A DNA stretch of 10,929 nucleotides from CAZTME01 sp964614795. Lineage in GTDB: Bacteria > Patescibacteriota > Microgenomatia > UBA1400 > PJMF01. Position 1 is the stretch's first letter; each line of letters begins with the position of its first letter. The translations under genes were made by a program, and so were the position numbers. Location: assembly GCA_964614795.1 (NCBI GenBank), contig CAZTME010000036.1, positions 1-10,929 of the forward strand, written 5' to 3'. This document shows positions 4,341-10,929 of the stretch, in pieces. The notes under the pieces are model-generated. The model had not been told where the DNA came from. It searched no databases and saw nothing but the letters and a program-made list of their open reading frames with translations.

Positions 4341-5306
4341 TTAATTTTTTTTGTCAGAATCAATGGGCTTAATTAATAATTGCTTAAGTACAAGACCGGA
4401 AAACGCAACTAAAGCTCGTTGTCTTTTCCAGCGCCAAGGTTCTTGAACAAGTCTAAAAAGCCATTCTAAGCCTAGTCGTTGCATGAATGAGGGAGCTCGA
4501 CGTAATTTGCCGGTTAACATGTCTAGGGCGCCCCCCACAGCCATTGCCATACCAACCCCAGAATCCTTCAAAGCTTGCCTGTGTTCAACCAACCACTTCT
4601 CTTGGTGGGGGGCGCCCAACGCCACCAGCACCATTGCCGGTCTCACCGCTCCCAAAGCCTCCAAAACATGCCGTTCTTCTGCATCTGTGGGATGAAGCAC
4701 ATCTTCATAACCCTCAATCCAAAACCAAGAATTAGAATTAACAAAATCGTGATGATTAGTTTTTACATTTTTCAACAACTCTAATCCCGGGACAGTCAAG
4801 TTCCAATCAGTTGATGGACCTCTGCCCAAATCTCGCCCACCAATCACCAAAACAGGATAAGTTGAAACGGAAGAAAAATTATCAGATTCACGGCTTGAAA
4901 TTAAAGACAATTCTTCAGAGGAATTCAGTCGAATAATAATATCTAATATGTCCGAGACAACCTGAACTCCCGGCAATCGCTCTTGCAAAACCGGCAAACC
5001 CCAACGCCAACCAAGCAAGCGCGAAGCTAAAATTAGTCCGACCCCGTCCGGTAAAAGAAAATCCAACTCACCGAGCAAATAGCGAAAATTTGGATCTTTT
5101 CGGGTGAGCATGAGTTGTTCGGGATTGGGTGTGCCAATCAAAATTGGCTCCAATTGACCTTCATGCCACAAACGCAGTAAATGCTCAAACATTGTTAGCA
5201 GTTGTTCATATAGAGTGCTAACTAGGTATAAATCCCAGAAATTACATCTATTTAAAGTGCTAATTTCAATATTTGGATGATCAACAAAATTTTGCTCATC
5301 TGACAT
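4341..5306 (-). CDS. wecG: WecG/TagA/CpsF-family glycosyltransferase
   Basis: A protein of 321 residues from the ATG at 5306; TTG 5312 is an alternative. Family motifs in order: TPNPEQL (about 59-65), LLPDGVGLILASRLLG (about 85-100, containing the Asp proposed as catalytic base), ERLPG (about 109-113), ALGAPHQEKWL (about 229-239), VGGALDMLTGKLRRAP (about 257-272) and QRLGLEWLFRLVQEPWRW (about 276-293). This GT26 family transfers N-acetylmannosaminuronate or N-acetylmannosamine to a lipid-linked sugar in enterobacterial common antigen or teichoic-acid linkage synthesis at the inner membrane face; the basic C-terminal tail fits membrane docking. It is longer than the usual 190-250 residues because of about 35 extra N-terminal residues and an insertion of about 70 residues (about 130-200) before the GYEDV segment. 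No Shine-Dalgarno is visible. The sugar and acceptor here are unknown. Confidence 0.87.
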   Translation of the reverse strand: MSDEQNFVDHPNIEISTLNRCNFWDLYLVSTLYEQLLTMFEHLLRLWHEGQLEPILIGTPNPEQLMLTRKDPNFRYLLGELDFLLPDGVGLILASRLLGWRWGLPVLQERLPGVQVVSDILDIIIRLNSSEELSLISSRESDNFSSVSTYPVLVIGGRDLGRGPSTDWNLTVPGLELLKNVKTNHHDFVNSNSWFWIEGYEDVLHPTDAEERHVLEALGAVRPAMVLVALGAPHQEKWLVEHRQALKDSGVGMAMAVGGALDMLTGKLRRAPSFMQRLGLEWLFRLVQEPWRWKRQRALVAFSGLVLKQLLIKPIDSDKKN

Positions 5307-5312
5307 AATCAA

Positions 5313-5790
5313 AGTAAATTGTAACTCAATTATCTCAGTAACTCTACCCTACTCCCAATTTTCAACATTCAATCAAACCCGAAAAATTAAATTATTTTCG
5401 CGTTTCGTTAAATCTTCGCTTAAAAAATAAATGTATTCAATGAGATTATGAATTTTGAATTTATTGGAGAAATTAAAGCTAATGCGCAACCGAAAACGAA
5501 ATATATAATTAGTATCTAAATTGATGATTTTGGGTAAATAATTATCTGAGTTAGAATGCAAAGCTATCTAATAATTTTGAAAACCCGAATGTATTGATTA
5601 TTCCAAGAATGTTATCCTTAGCCTTCAAATTTTCTTTTATTCACATTTTTTCAAACAGCAGAAATTTTTTTTCTTTATTTAGCAGAAGAATAAATAGATT
5701 GCTAAGTTTTTCCTCCTCAAATTAAATAAGATTGGATTAAAATAGGGTTTGTCGGTAAGTTAAATGAAACGATAGCCTGACAACTCATCT
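5313..5790. other. AT-rich divergent intergenic region
   Basis: It separates the minus-strand glycosyltransferase from murD. A 62-codon minus-strand frame exists at 5373-5561, but its composition (Asn, Ile, Phe, Lys-rich) looks like translated AT-rich spacer. A weak promoter for murD (TTGCTA near 5699, TAAATA near 5723) is possible. No repeat or RNA is recognised. Confidence 0.4.
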
Positions 5791-7218
5791 ATGAACAACA
5801 CTTTTCAACCTAAATTAATATTAATATATGGTCTGGCTAGAGAAGGATTAAGTAGTTACCGGTATATACACGCCAAATTTCCACATACAAAAATCATCGG
5901 TATCGACGATCATTTTTCAGAAGAAATTCAAGCTCACTGGCAAGATTTTCTTGATCAAGACAAACAACTTCAGTTAAAATCTTCTCAAGAATTTTCTAAT
6001 CAATTGAAAAAATTAGATGTTAATGATGCAACCTTGTTGTGCAAATCCGCCGGCATTCCTGCAGAAAATGCGTTAATAACACAATTAAAGAAAAAAGGCT
6101 GTCGCTTAACTAGCAATACTCAATTATTTATTGATGAACTTTCACAATATTTTCAAGTTAAAACCATAGCGATAACGGGCACTAAAGGCAAAAGTACCAC
6201 CACCGCTTTAATTGGTCATGTTTTGCATCAAGGCGATGAGCCGGTTTTTGTGGCCGGTAACATTGGGAAGCCGGCTTTAGACTTACTTGAGGAAATAATT
6301 GAGGCCATTAAAAATCATCAACAACCCAGAATAGTATTAGAGCTCTCCAGTCATCAATTGCGTGAACTGGTTTTTTCACCTCACATCGCGGTTTTACTTG
6401 ATATTACGCCAGAACACTTGGACTACTATCCTAGTTTTGAAGCTTACTGGCAAGCCAAGGCCAAGATTACTATCAATCAAAAAACCAGTGATTACTTGAT
6501 CTTCAATCCAATCTTTGTTATTCCCGTCAAAATCGCCAAAATGAGCCTTGCGCAGGCTGTGACGATGGGTAATTTAAGATCTTTGCAAGAAAATTTGTTA
6601 AATGTGAGCTTTGACGATCAAAATTTTTATTTGAATGACGAAATTATTTTAAGTCGCGAAGATTTGCATTTATTGGGTGAACACAATGCTTTAAATGCTT
6701 TGCCCGCTTTGTGGATAGGCAAATATTTTGATATTTCTGAGAAAAAAATTAAAACTGCATTTCAAACATTCAAACCTCTTGATCATCGCTTGCAAATCGT
6801 GGCTGAAATTAATGAAGTGTTATTTGTTAACGATTCTCAAGGCACCACTCCGGAAGCAAGCATGGCCGCCATTCAAGCTTTTCAACTCAAACCGATTATT
6901 TTATTGGCTGGGGGCTCTTCAAAAGGAGCCAATTTTGAAGAATTTAGTCGATTTCTCTCTAAAACCAGTGTAAAAGCATTAGTTCTTTTTCCTCCTGAAG
7001 GAGAAAAAATTGAGCAAGCAATTAAACAATTTTGTAAAAATAAACCTAAAATTATGCATGCAAAATCAATGACGGAGGCTGTTTTACTGGCTTGGCAATC
7101 AACTCAAAAAGGCGATGTGGTTTTGCTTAGCCCGGCTTGTGCCAGTTTTGGACTTTTCACCAGTTATATTGATCGTGGCAATCAATTTATTGAAGCGGTA
7201 AAAAACATCAAAGATTGA
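5791..7218 (+). CDS. murD: UDP-N-acetylmuramoylalanine--D-glutamate ligase (MurD)
   Basis: A protein of 475 residues, slightly longer than usual (about 440-450). It adds D-Glu to UDP-MurNAc-L-Ala with ATP in cytoplasmic peptidoglycan precursor synthesis. Domain 1 (1-120) binds the UDP-sugar. The P-loop is GTKGKSTT (130-137). ELSSHQL (184-190), LDITPEHLDYY (203-213) and the Lys of YWQAKAKI (K223, the likely carbamylated Lys) form the active site. GEHNALNALPA (296-306) and HRLQIVAE (332-339) follow, and domain 3 has LLSPACASFGLF (445-456) and RG at 462-463. Departures from the textbook MurD motifs are GTKGKS for GTNGKS, NDSQGTT for NDSKATN and GGSSKG for GGxDKG. MurC or another Mur ligase is less likely because of the C-terminal SPACASF and RG motifs. 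No Shine-Dalgarno. The TGA stop lies inside the ATTGAAC that opens repeat copy 3. Confidence 0.92.
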   Translation: MNNTFQPKLILIYGLAREGLSSYRYIHAKFPHTKIIGIDDHFSEEIQAHWQDFLDQDKQLQLKSSQEFSNQLKKLDVNDATLLCKSAGIPAENALITQLKKKGCRLTSNTQLFIDELSQYFQVKTIAITGTKGKSTTTALIGHVLHQGDEPVFVAGNIGKPALDLLEEIIEAIKNHQQPRIVLELSSHQLRELVFSPHIAVLLDITPEHLDYYPSFEAYWQAKAKITINQKTSDYLIFNPIFVIPVKIAKMSLAQAVTMGNLRSLQENLLNVSFDDQNFYLNDEIILSREDLHLLGEHNALNALPALWIGKYFDISEKKIKTAFQTFKPLDHRLQIVAEINEVLFVNDSQGTTPEASMAAIQAFQLKPIILLAGGSSKGANFEEFSRFLSKTSVKALVLFPPEGEKIEQAIKQFCKNKPKIMHAKSMTEAVLLAWQSTQKGDVVLLSPACASFGLFTSYIDRGNQFIEAVKNIKD

Positions 7219-7426
7219 ACCCCCCGGACTTACACCCGTGGATTCCTAGAATGCAAGCTTCAATTGTCTCAATTTTTATTTTCCTGGTGCCGAATATACT
7301 TCCTGATCATCTCCTCATCTGCTTGTCACCTGATTTCCATACATTGATAATATCTCAAAGAAAGAAGACTTGTAAACCCGATACACCCCCCCGGCTTAAA
7401 CACGTGGATCTTTTTAGAGGTATTAG
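7214..7426 (+). repeat. Family 1 composite repeat, copy 3
   Basis: Opens with ATTGAAC (7214-7220), which contains the murD stop TGA. It has the first unit CGGACTTACACCCGTGGAT (7225-7243) and then CCTAGAATGCAAGCTTC (7245-7261), shared exactly with copy 1. A diverged and longer interior follows, then AAGAAGACT (7362-7370), CCCGATACACCCCC, a diverged second unit (about 7391-7410) and a TATTAG end. The 13-bp arms of copy 1 are not preserved. It is the oldest-looking copy. Confidence 0.8.
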
Positions 7427-7729
7427 TCTTTTCCAGATTGACTTTCATCTTCTGAAGTGGTTTATTTTCGATCAATTTTTTAATTTTTTTGATTTATTTT
7501 ACTCAAATAAACTTCCCACGAGCTTATACTCTGGGTTTTAGATTGCTACAAGCAGAGCTTGCGCTTTTACATAGTGGCTCTTCCATCGCCAAGCTACCTG
7601 ACTATCGGTGATTTAAGGGATGTGGATTAAATCCAATTACCGACTCAATAGACATGTCGCGCAATAACAACACGATTAATTCGCTCATCTTTTGTTAAAA
7701 ACCCGATCTGAAATTCTTCAATTATTTAG
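7427..7729. other. Non-coding region between murD and MreB-like gene
   Basis: No gene is supported. It holds a TTTATTT/AAATAAA hairpin (7493-7499 with 7505-7511), a CAAGC/GCTTG hairpin (7549-7561), a GGATTAAATCC palindrome (7624-7634), and a family 2 repeat (7646-7677). AAATTCTTCAATT (from about 7711) is duplicated across the stop of the MreB-like gene (again from about 7752). No clear terminator for either convergent gene is visible. Confidence 0.45.
7646..7677 (-). repeat. Family 2 repeat, copy 1
   Basis: A 32-base segment that matches 10709-10740 in opposite orientation with three mismatches. Read on the minus strand it begins AATCGTGTTGTTATTGC and ends TCTATTG. It lies 52 bases after the stop of the minus-strand MreB-like gene, so it points the same way relative to its gene as the second copy does. 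Confidence 0.75.
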
Positions 7730-8728
7730 CTACTCTCCATAAACAGAGGAAAATTCTTCAATTTTTTGCAAAGCGATATTGATACCTCGAATCACTGTGG
7801 TTTCCGGCTGTTCAACAACCGAGCAAGGCACTTCCAAAGCATGTGCCAAATATAGAGGTAAATCTTGAAGTTGTGCTAGTCCGCCGGAAAGGAGTATGCC
7901 CCGATCCAAAACATCTGTAATCACAGCCGGAGGCAGTTGAGTAAACAAATTGCGAATGGTGAGCACAACTTGATTGAGGTGTTGCAAGATTTGATCATGA
8001 TAATCATTTGCGGAAAGATTAATGCTCGCAGGCTCGCCGGTAGTAATATTTTTACCAATGACTGTGATAGTGTGCTTGGTTGAATCCAATTTTATTTGAG
8101 GAAGCACGGTTTGCAGGTGTTCCAAACTAGTGTCAAGTTTAAATTTTTCGAGAATAATTTTTTTTAGCAGAAGTAATAAGCTGGTGCCGGCAAATTCACA
8201 GTTGGTGGCAGAAACAACACCGCCAAGAGAGATGGCGGCCGCCTCAATGGTACCGGCTCCCATTTGCACAATTACACTACCTGCGGAATCCTGAGATGGA
8301 ACGCCCGCCCCAATGGCGGCCGCCAAAGCATGAGGCAAAACTATTGCCTTTCTGGCACCGAGCGTTTTCATGAAGTGAACGGCTCTCTCCCTTTGCGTCT
8401 TGGTTGCATTAGACGGCACCGCCATCATCATGATTGGGGCAAATAGCCAAGATCGCCAGCGAGCTGAGCCAAGGAGGGAACGCGCTAAAATTAAAGCAAT
8501 TGCTTCATCTTGAATTATTCCTCGCGAAATTGGCTTGACAATTTTTACCCCTTCGCGCGCTCGCATCGCGAGCGCGCGAGCATCTTCTCCAACCGCTAAA
8601 ACTTTATTACCGGCATCTATCGCCACATAGGAAGGCATCTTCTCGATCTGATTGGCACCATCCCAACAAATTCGTAAGTTCTCCGAACCAAAATCAATAC
8701 CGACAGTTTGAAACCATATCTTTTTCAT
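7730..8728 (-). CDS. MreB-like actin homologue, degenerate active site
   Basis: A protein of 332 residues, the usual MreB length. Phosphate-1 motif: VGIDFGSENLRI (9-20). PSYVAID and VLAVGEDA (32-50) match PSVVAI and the VGEEA region of MreB. VPSNATKTQRERAVHFM (104-120), AAAIGAGVP (136-144) and ISLGGVVSA (166-174) follow, then the adenosine loop ILLSGGLAQL (278-287). MreB forms membrane-bound filaments that guide cell-wall synthesis. Two usually invariant features differ: phosphate-2 reads VQMGAGT where MreB has VDIGGGT, and PHALAAAIG replaces EEPMAAAIG, losing the Asp and Glu that position the attacking water. The protein may bind nucleotide but hydrolyse it poorly. ATG 8728 is the only sensible start and no Shine-Dalgarno is present. 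Other actin-like relatives (FtsA, PilM, Hsp70) fit less well. Confidence 0.85.
   Translation of the reverse strand: MKKIWFQTVGIDFGSENLRICWDGANQIEKMPSYVAIDAGNKVLAVGEDARALAMRAREGVKIVKPISRGIIQDEAIALILARSLLGSARWRSWLFAPIMMMAVPSNATKTQRERAVHFMKTLGARKAIVLPHALAAAIGAGVPSQDSAGSVIVQMGAGTIEAAAISLGGVVSATNCEFAGTSLLLLLKKIILEKFKLDTSLEHLQTVLPQIKLDSTKHTITVIGKNITTGEPASINLSANDYHDQILQHLNQVVLTIRNLFTQLPPAVITDVLDRGILLSGGLAQLQDLPLYLAHALEVPCSVVEQPETTVIRGINIALQKIEEFSSVYGE
8553..8579. repeat. 12-bp inverted repeat inside the MreB-like gene
   Basis: TCGCGCGCTCGC (8553-8564) and GCGAGCGCGCGA (8568-8579) are perfectly complementary around ATC. The stem is nearly pure GC within an otherwise AT-leaning gene and encodes ARALAMRAR of the protein. 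Confidence 0.85.
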
Positions 8729-8740
8729 TGCGTTATGGAC

Positions 8741-8747
8741 TATAATA
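8741..8747. promoter_or_regulatory. Overlapping divergent -10 elements
   Basis: On the plus strand TATAAT (8741-8746) is followed by 6 bases and then the ATG of the PEGA gene, the spacing of a leaderless transcript. On the minus strand TATTAT (8747-8742) is placed to start transcription about 7 bases before the MreB-like ATG. No strong -35 is visible in either direction. Both genes lack Shine-Dalgarno sequences. Confidence 0.55.
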
Positions 8748-8752
8748 CCTGT

Positions 8753-10102
8753 ATGCGCATTAAGGTCAATAAAGGATTACTCTTTGCAATTTTCTCCGTT
8801 GTCTTTCTGGTAGGAGGTACTTGGCTTGCTATTCAATTTGCCCAAGGCAAGTTTCGAGTTACAACTGATGGTATCATTCAAGGCTCAGGACTGCTGGCTT
8901 TAAGCTCGGATCCCAAAGGTGCGCAAATTTTTCTCAATGACAGGTTGGTGAGCGCTACCGACGATACTATTTATTTAGAACCCGGAGAATATCAAGTTCG
9001 TATTAACAAAGATGGTTATCATTCTTGGCAGAAAAATCTTCTCCTGGAGCCAGAACTTGTAACTTCGGCCAATGCCAGACTTTTCCCAATTGCACCATCA
9101 CTAAGCCCACTCACTTTTACTGGCGTGGCCAACCTTCTACCCTCACCGGACGGACAAAAGGTTGCTTTTTTTGTTAGCAACCAAACTCAAGAGCAAAAAA
9201 ACGGTTGGTATATTTTGGACCTTAATCCTCAACTACCTTTTACTCAATCTCGAAGTCCTAAACAAATTCTGGTTGAAGGAACAAGATACAAATCTGAAGA
9301 TGCGAATTTAATTTGGTCTCCAGACAGTTCGGAAATTCTTTTTATGACAGAAGATAAAGATGTGATTATTTCAATTTCTTCCACCACACAAATGGATACA
9401 GCACCGGACGTTGCTTTTCGACGTCGGCAAATTCTCTCGCTTTGGGAGGAAGAAATGTATATTCGTGAAAGACAGTTTTTAGCTGAATTTCCCGAGCCAA
9501 TTATTCAAATTGCCACCACCAGCGCCAACAATGTTTATTTTTCTCCCAGTAAAAAAATGCTACTTTACACCGCCACTACTTCTGCCAGGTTAGCAGAAGA
9601 TCTGGTGCCTGCTTTACCGGCCGCCAATTCACAATCTCAGGAAAGAGAGTTGCAGCCCAATGGAATTTATGTTTATGACAAAGAAGAAGATCGAAATTTC
9701 CGAATTGGCACAGATGAAGAGTTGGACAACCCGAGCAAATTTCTTTTAGCTACCGATTTATACTCACCAGAACCAATTACTTATCAAGCCAGTCCTTCGG
9801 CATTTACCAGATTGCAAACTGCCACCACCAGCGCCGAATTGGCCGGCACGTTTGCTCGCTATCACTCTCCTCTTTTTACCAATGCTCCACAATGGTTCCC
9901 AGATTCCAAACACTTGCTTTTTTTCAAAGATCAAAACATTATCATCAAAGAATACGATAATACCAATGAAATTACTCTCTTTTCCGGCCCACTCTATTCA
10001 GACTTTTTCTACCCTTGGCCGGACGGCTCCAGTTTGATCATCACAGCCAGTTTTACTCCCAATGCTCCTCCCAATCTTTATGGCGTAGAATTAAAAAGGT
10101 AG
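8753..10102 (+). CDS. Membrane-anchored PEGA-domain protein with beta-propeller
   Basis: A protein of 449 residues. Residues 8-30 form a single N-terminal transmembrane anchor (GLLFAIFSVVFLVGGTWLAI). Residues 47-95 are a PEGA domain: LLALSSDPKGAQIFLNDRLV, then YLEPGEYQVRINKDGYHSW. Downstream, repeated blade-like segments, LLPSPDGQKVAFF (128-140), LIWSPDSSEILFM (186-198), YFSPSKKMLLYT (262-273) and QWFPDSKHLLFF (380-391), suggest a TolB/WD40-like beta-propeller. The protein is probably exposed outside the membrane, and PEGA domains are linked to surface or cell-wall layers. The motif ATTSA occurs three times (254, 274, 357). Start at ATG 8753 rather than the upstream in-frame ATG 8708, because the TATAAT sits between them and the anchor then begins correctly. 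Ligand unknown. Confidence 0.8.
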   Translation: MRIKVNKGLLFAIFSVVFLVGGTWLAIQFAQGKFRVTTDGIIQGSGLLALSSDPKGAQIFLNDRLVSATDDTIYLEPGEYQVRINKDGYHSWQKNLLLEPELVTSANARLFPIAPSLSPLTFTGVANLLPSPDGQKVAFFVSNQTQEQKNGWYILDLNPQLPFTQSRSPKQILVEGTRYKSEDANLIWSPDSSEILFMTEDKDVIISISSTTQMDTAPDVAFRRRQILSLWEEEMYIRERQFLAEFPEPIIQIATTSANNVYFSPSKKMLLYTATTSARLAEDLVPALPAANSQSQERELQPNGIYVYDKEEDRNFRIGTDEELDNPSKFLLATDLYSPEPITYQASPSAFTRLQTATTSAELAGTFARYHSPLFTNAPQWFPDSKHLLFFKDQNIIIKEYDNTNEITLFSGPLYSDFFYPWPDGSSLIITASFTPNAPPNLYGVELKR

Positions 10103-10199
10103 AATTGTTATTACTGCTTGCCCTTAGAATTGTTTTCTGAGTAGCGAAACTGAATCAAACTTTTCTAAATTTGAAGCATTAAGAGCCATATCGGTCTAT

Positions 10200-10706
10200 G
10201 TGTTAATTCCATTTATTTGGGTTAATATTCTAGAAAAAATTGTTCATCAAATTGACGAGGAGCAAACAAATATTTATTTTTTATTTAGCTCAATTGCAAT
10301 CCACACTATTCTTGGGTTTATCCTAGGAAAGATTGATTCAAAATTCCTTCATGGTGATAAAATTTTACATTTCAAACAATTTATTAGAAGTTCTCTTCTT
10401 CTGTTGTTTTCATATTGCTCATCCGAACTTGTGTTTGTCATTAGAAATAATTTCACTCCGGAAGAAAGACATTGGCTGATCAATTTCTCAGATTCTCAAA
10501 TCATATCTCTTGTATATTACTCAATCTTAATTTCTTTTGCCAATGGCAGTGTTGCAAAATACTTTAGTAAAGAAATTGATGCAAATAAATCACTTCATGA
10601 TGAATTTGCTTCATTTTTGATAGCCGGAATTGCGTTTGTTTTCTTAAGATATTCAAATTTGTCAAATTTATTTCTCCCGCTGATTAATAATTTGCTTAAA
10701 AACTAG
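10200..10706 (+). CDS. Unknown small membrane protein
   Basis: A protein of 168 residues if started at GTG 10200. About four hydrophobic helices are visible: IYFLFSSIAIHTILGFILG (about 25-43), SSLLLLFSYCSSELVFVI (about 64-81), IISLVYYSILISFANGSVA (about 100-118) and FASFLIAGIAFVFLRYS (about 135-151). Charged, polar loops lie between (HQIDEEQTN, KIDSKFLHGDK, NNFTPEERHW). I recognise no family. The frame is open upstream to 10128 and its translation (SSETESNFSKFEALRAISVY) looks like real protein, so the gene may begin earlier at a non-ATG codon such as CTG 10137. Codon use is more AT-rich than in neighbours such as the PEGA gene, which may indicate recent transfer. A family 2 repeat begins 3 bases after the stop. 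Confidence 0.6.
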   Translation: MLIPFIWVNILEKIVHQIDEEQTNIYFLFSSIAIHTILGFILGKIDSKFLHGDKILHFKQFIRSSLLLLFSYCSSELVFVIRNNFTPEERHWLINFSDSQIISLVYYSILISFANGSVAKYFSKEIDANKSLHDEFASFLIAGIAFVFLRYSNLSNLFLPLINNLLKN

Positions 10707-10708
10707 TA

Positions 10709-10740
10709 AATCGTGTTGTTATTGCTCGACAAATCTATTG
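10709..10740 (+). repeat. Family 2 repeat, copy 2
   Basis: Reads AATCGTGTTGTTATTGC, a variable base, CGACA, two bases, TCTATTG. It is 29 of 32 identical to the reverse complement of 7646-7677. Similarity weakly continues beyond (about 10 bases of CGAC/AATT-rich sequence). It directly follows the stop of the membrane-protein gene and lies downstream of the minus-strand tRNA. Confidence 0.75.
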
Positions 10741-10782
10741 TGCGACAATTTGAATAACTTGCTGAAAAACTGATATGTTGTA

Positions 10783-10858
10783 TGGTCGGGGTGACTGGAC
10801 TCGAACCAGCGACCTCGTCGTCCCGAACGACGCGCGCTACCATCTGCGCTACACCCCG
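10783..10858 (-). tRNA. tRNA-Pro (CGG)
   Basis: A 76-base tRNA on the minus strand. The acceptor stem CGGGGTG pairs with CACCCCG, the D arm is GCGC/GCGC, the anticodon stem CGTCG/CGACG encloses loop TTCGGGA (anticodon CGG), and the T arm GCTGG/CCAGT carries TTCGAGT (one G-U). The discriminator is A and CCA is encoded (10783-10785). It reads CCG codons. No intron. Confidence 0.95.
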
Positions 10859-10880
10859 AATATTGTCAACACGATCGCAT

Positions 10881-10886
10881 AGTATA
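10881..10886 (-). promoter_or_regulatory. -10 element of the tRNA-Pro gene
   Basis: TATACT on the minus strand, about 22 bases before the tRNA 5' end. No good -35 at the expected distance; the TTGACA at 10863-10868 lies downstream of it and cannot serve. Transcription is predicted near 10874. Confidence 0.45.
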
Positions 10887-10929
10887 CTCGACATTTCTGA
10901 TACAATCATCTACTAGATTAGTGAAATTA

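Noticed and set aside
4483..4784. Three plus-strand frames opposite the glycosyltransferase
   Set aside because: Antisense shadows of a gene with clear family motifs.
5373..5561. 62-codon minus-strand frame
   Set aside because: Low-complexity Asn/Ile/Phe/Lys composition in AT-rich intergenic DNA, without promoter, SD or family match.
7215..7541. 108-codon plus-strand frame after murD
   Set aside because: It overlaps the murD stop and runs through repeat copy 3 and AT-rich spacer; no domain or start signal.
10863..10868. TTGACA as -35 for the tRNA gene
   Set aside because: It is only about 5 bases before the tRNA 5' end, so its -10 would fall inside the tRNA.
10703..10909. 68-codon minus-strand frame
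   Set aside because: It reads straight through the tRNA-Pro gene; the product with AQMVARVV and GSSPVTP is the well-known translation of tRNA sequence.

Overview
This looks like a chromosomal segment from a Candidate Phyla Radiation (Patescibacteria) bacterium, probably of the Parcubacteria type. That is an inference. It rests on the AT-rich composition, the very compact genes, the pairing of type IV pilin-like genes with short ribosomal and cell-envelope loci, the divergent MurD and MreB-like proteins, and the frequent lack of Shine-Dalgarno sites. TGA is used as a stop (murD), so no UGA recoding is seen.

Layout. Positions 2-924 hold two tandem type IV pilin-like genes; the first is cut by the window edge. 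A composite repeat follows (924-1090), then a structured non-coding stretch and a small SHOCT-domain gene (1345-1632). Next come two related copies of a ribosomal L10-leader-like RNA motif (about 1642 and 1967). The second lies directly downstream of a good promoter and leads into rplJ-rplL (L10 and L7/L12, 2242-3237), which ends in a strong intrinsic terminator (3424-3460). A 95-residue HTH protein with a structured leader follows (3907-4194). It converges on a WecG/TagA/CpsF-family glycosyltransferase on the minus strand (4341-5306). A gene-free AT-rich stretch separates that from murD (5791-7218). An MreB-like actin homologue (minus, 7730-8728) and a PEGA/beta-propeller membrane-anchored protein (plus, 8753-10102) diverge from overlapping -10 elements. 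The window ends with an unknown small membrane protein (10200-10706) and a tRNA-Pro(CGG) on the minus strand.

Genes working together. Several genes concern the cell envelope and cell surface: pilins, peptidoglycan precursor synthesis (MurD), surface glycan transfer (WecG/TagA), an actin-like shape protein, and a PEGA/propeller anchor. The L10-L12 operon supplies the ribosomal stalk and appears to be autoregulated through its leader.

The most unusual feature is a set of interspersed repeats placed just behind stop codons. Family 1 has three copies (924-1090, 3326-3374, 7214-7426). Two are composite, with a repeated hairpin unit flanking an internal segment; the third is a solo form that looks like the product of recombination between those units. 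Family 2 has two copies (7646-7677 and 10709-10740), both in the same orientation relative to the gene just upstream. I do not recognise either family.
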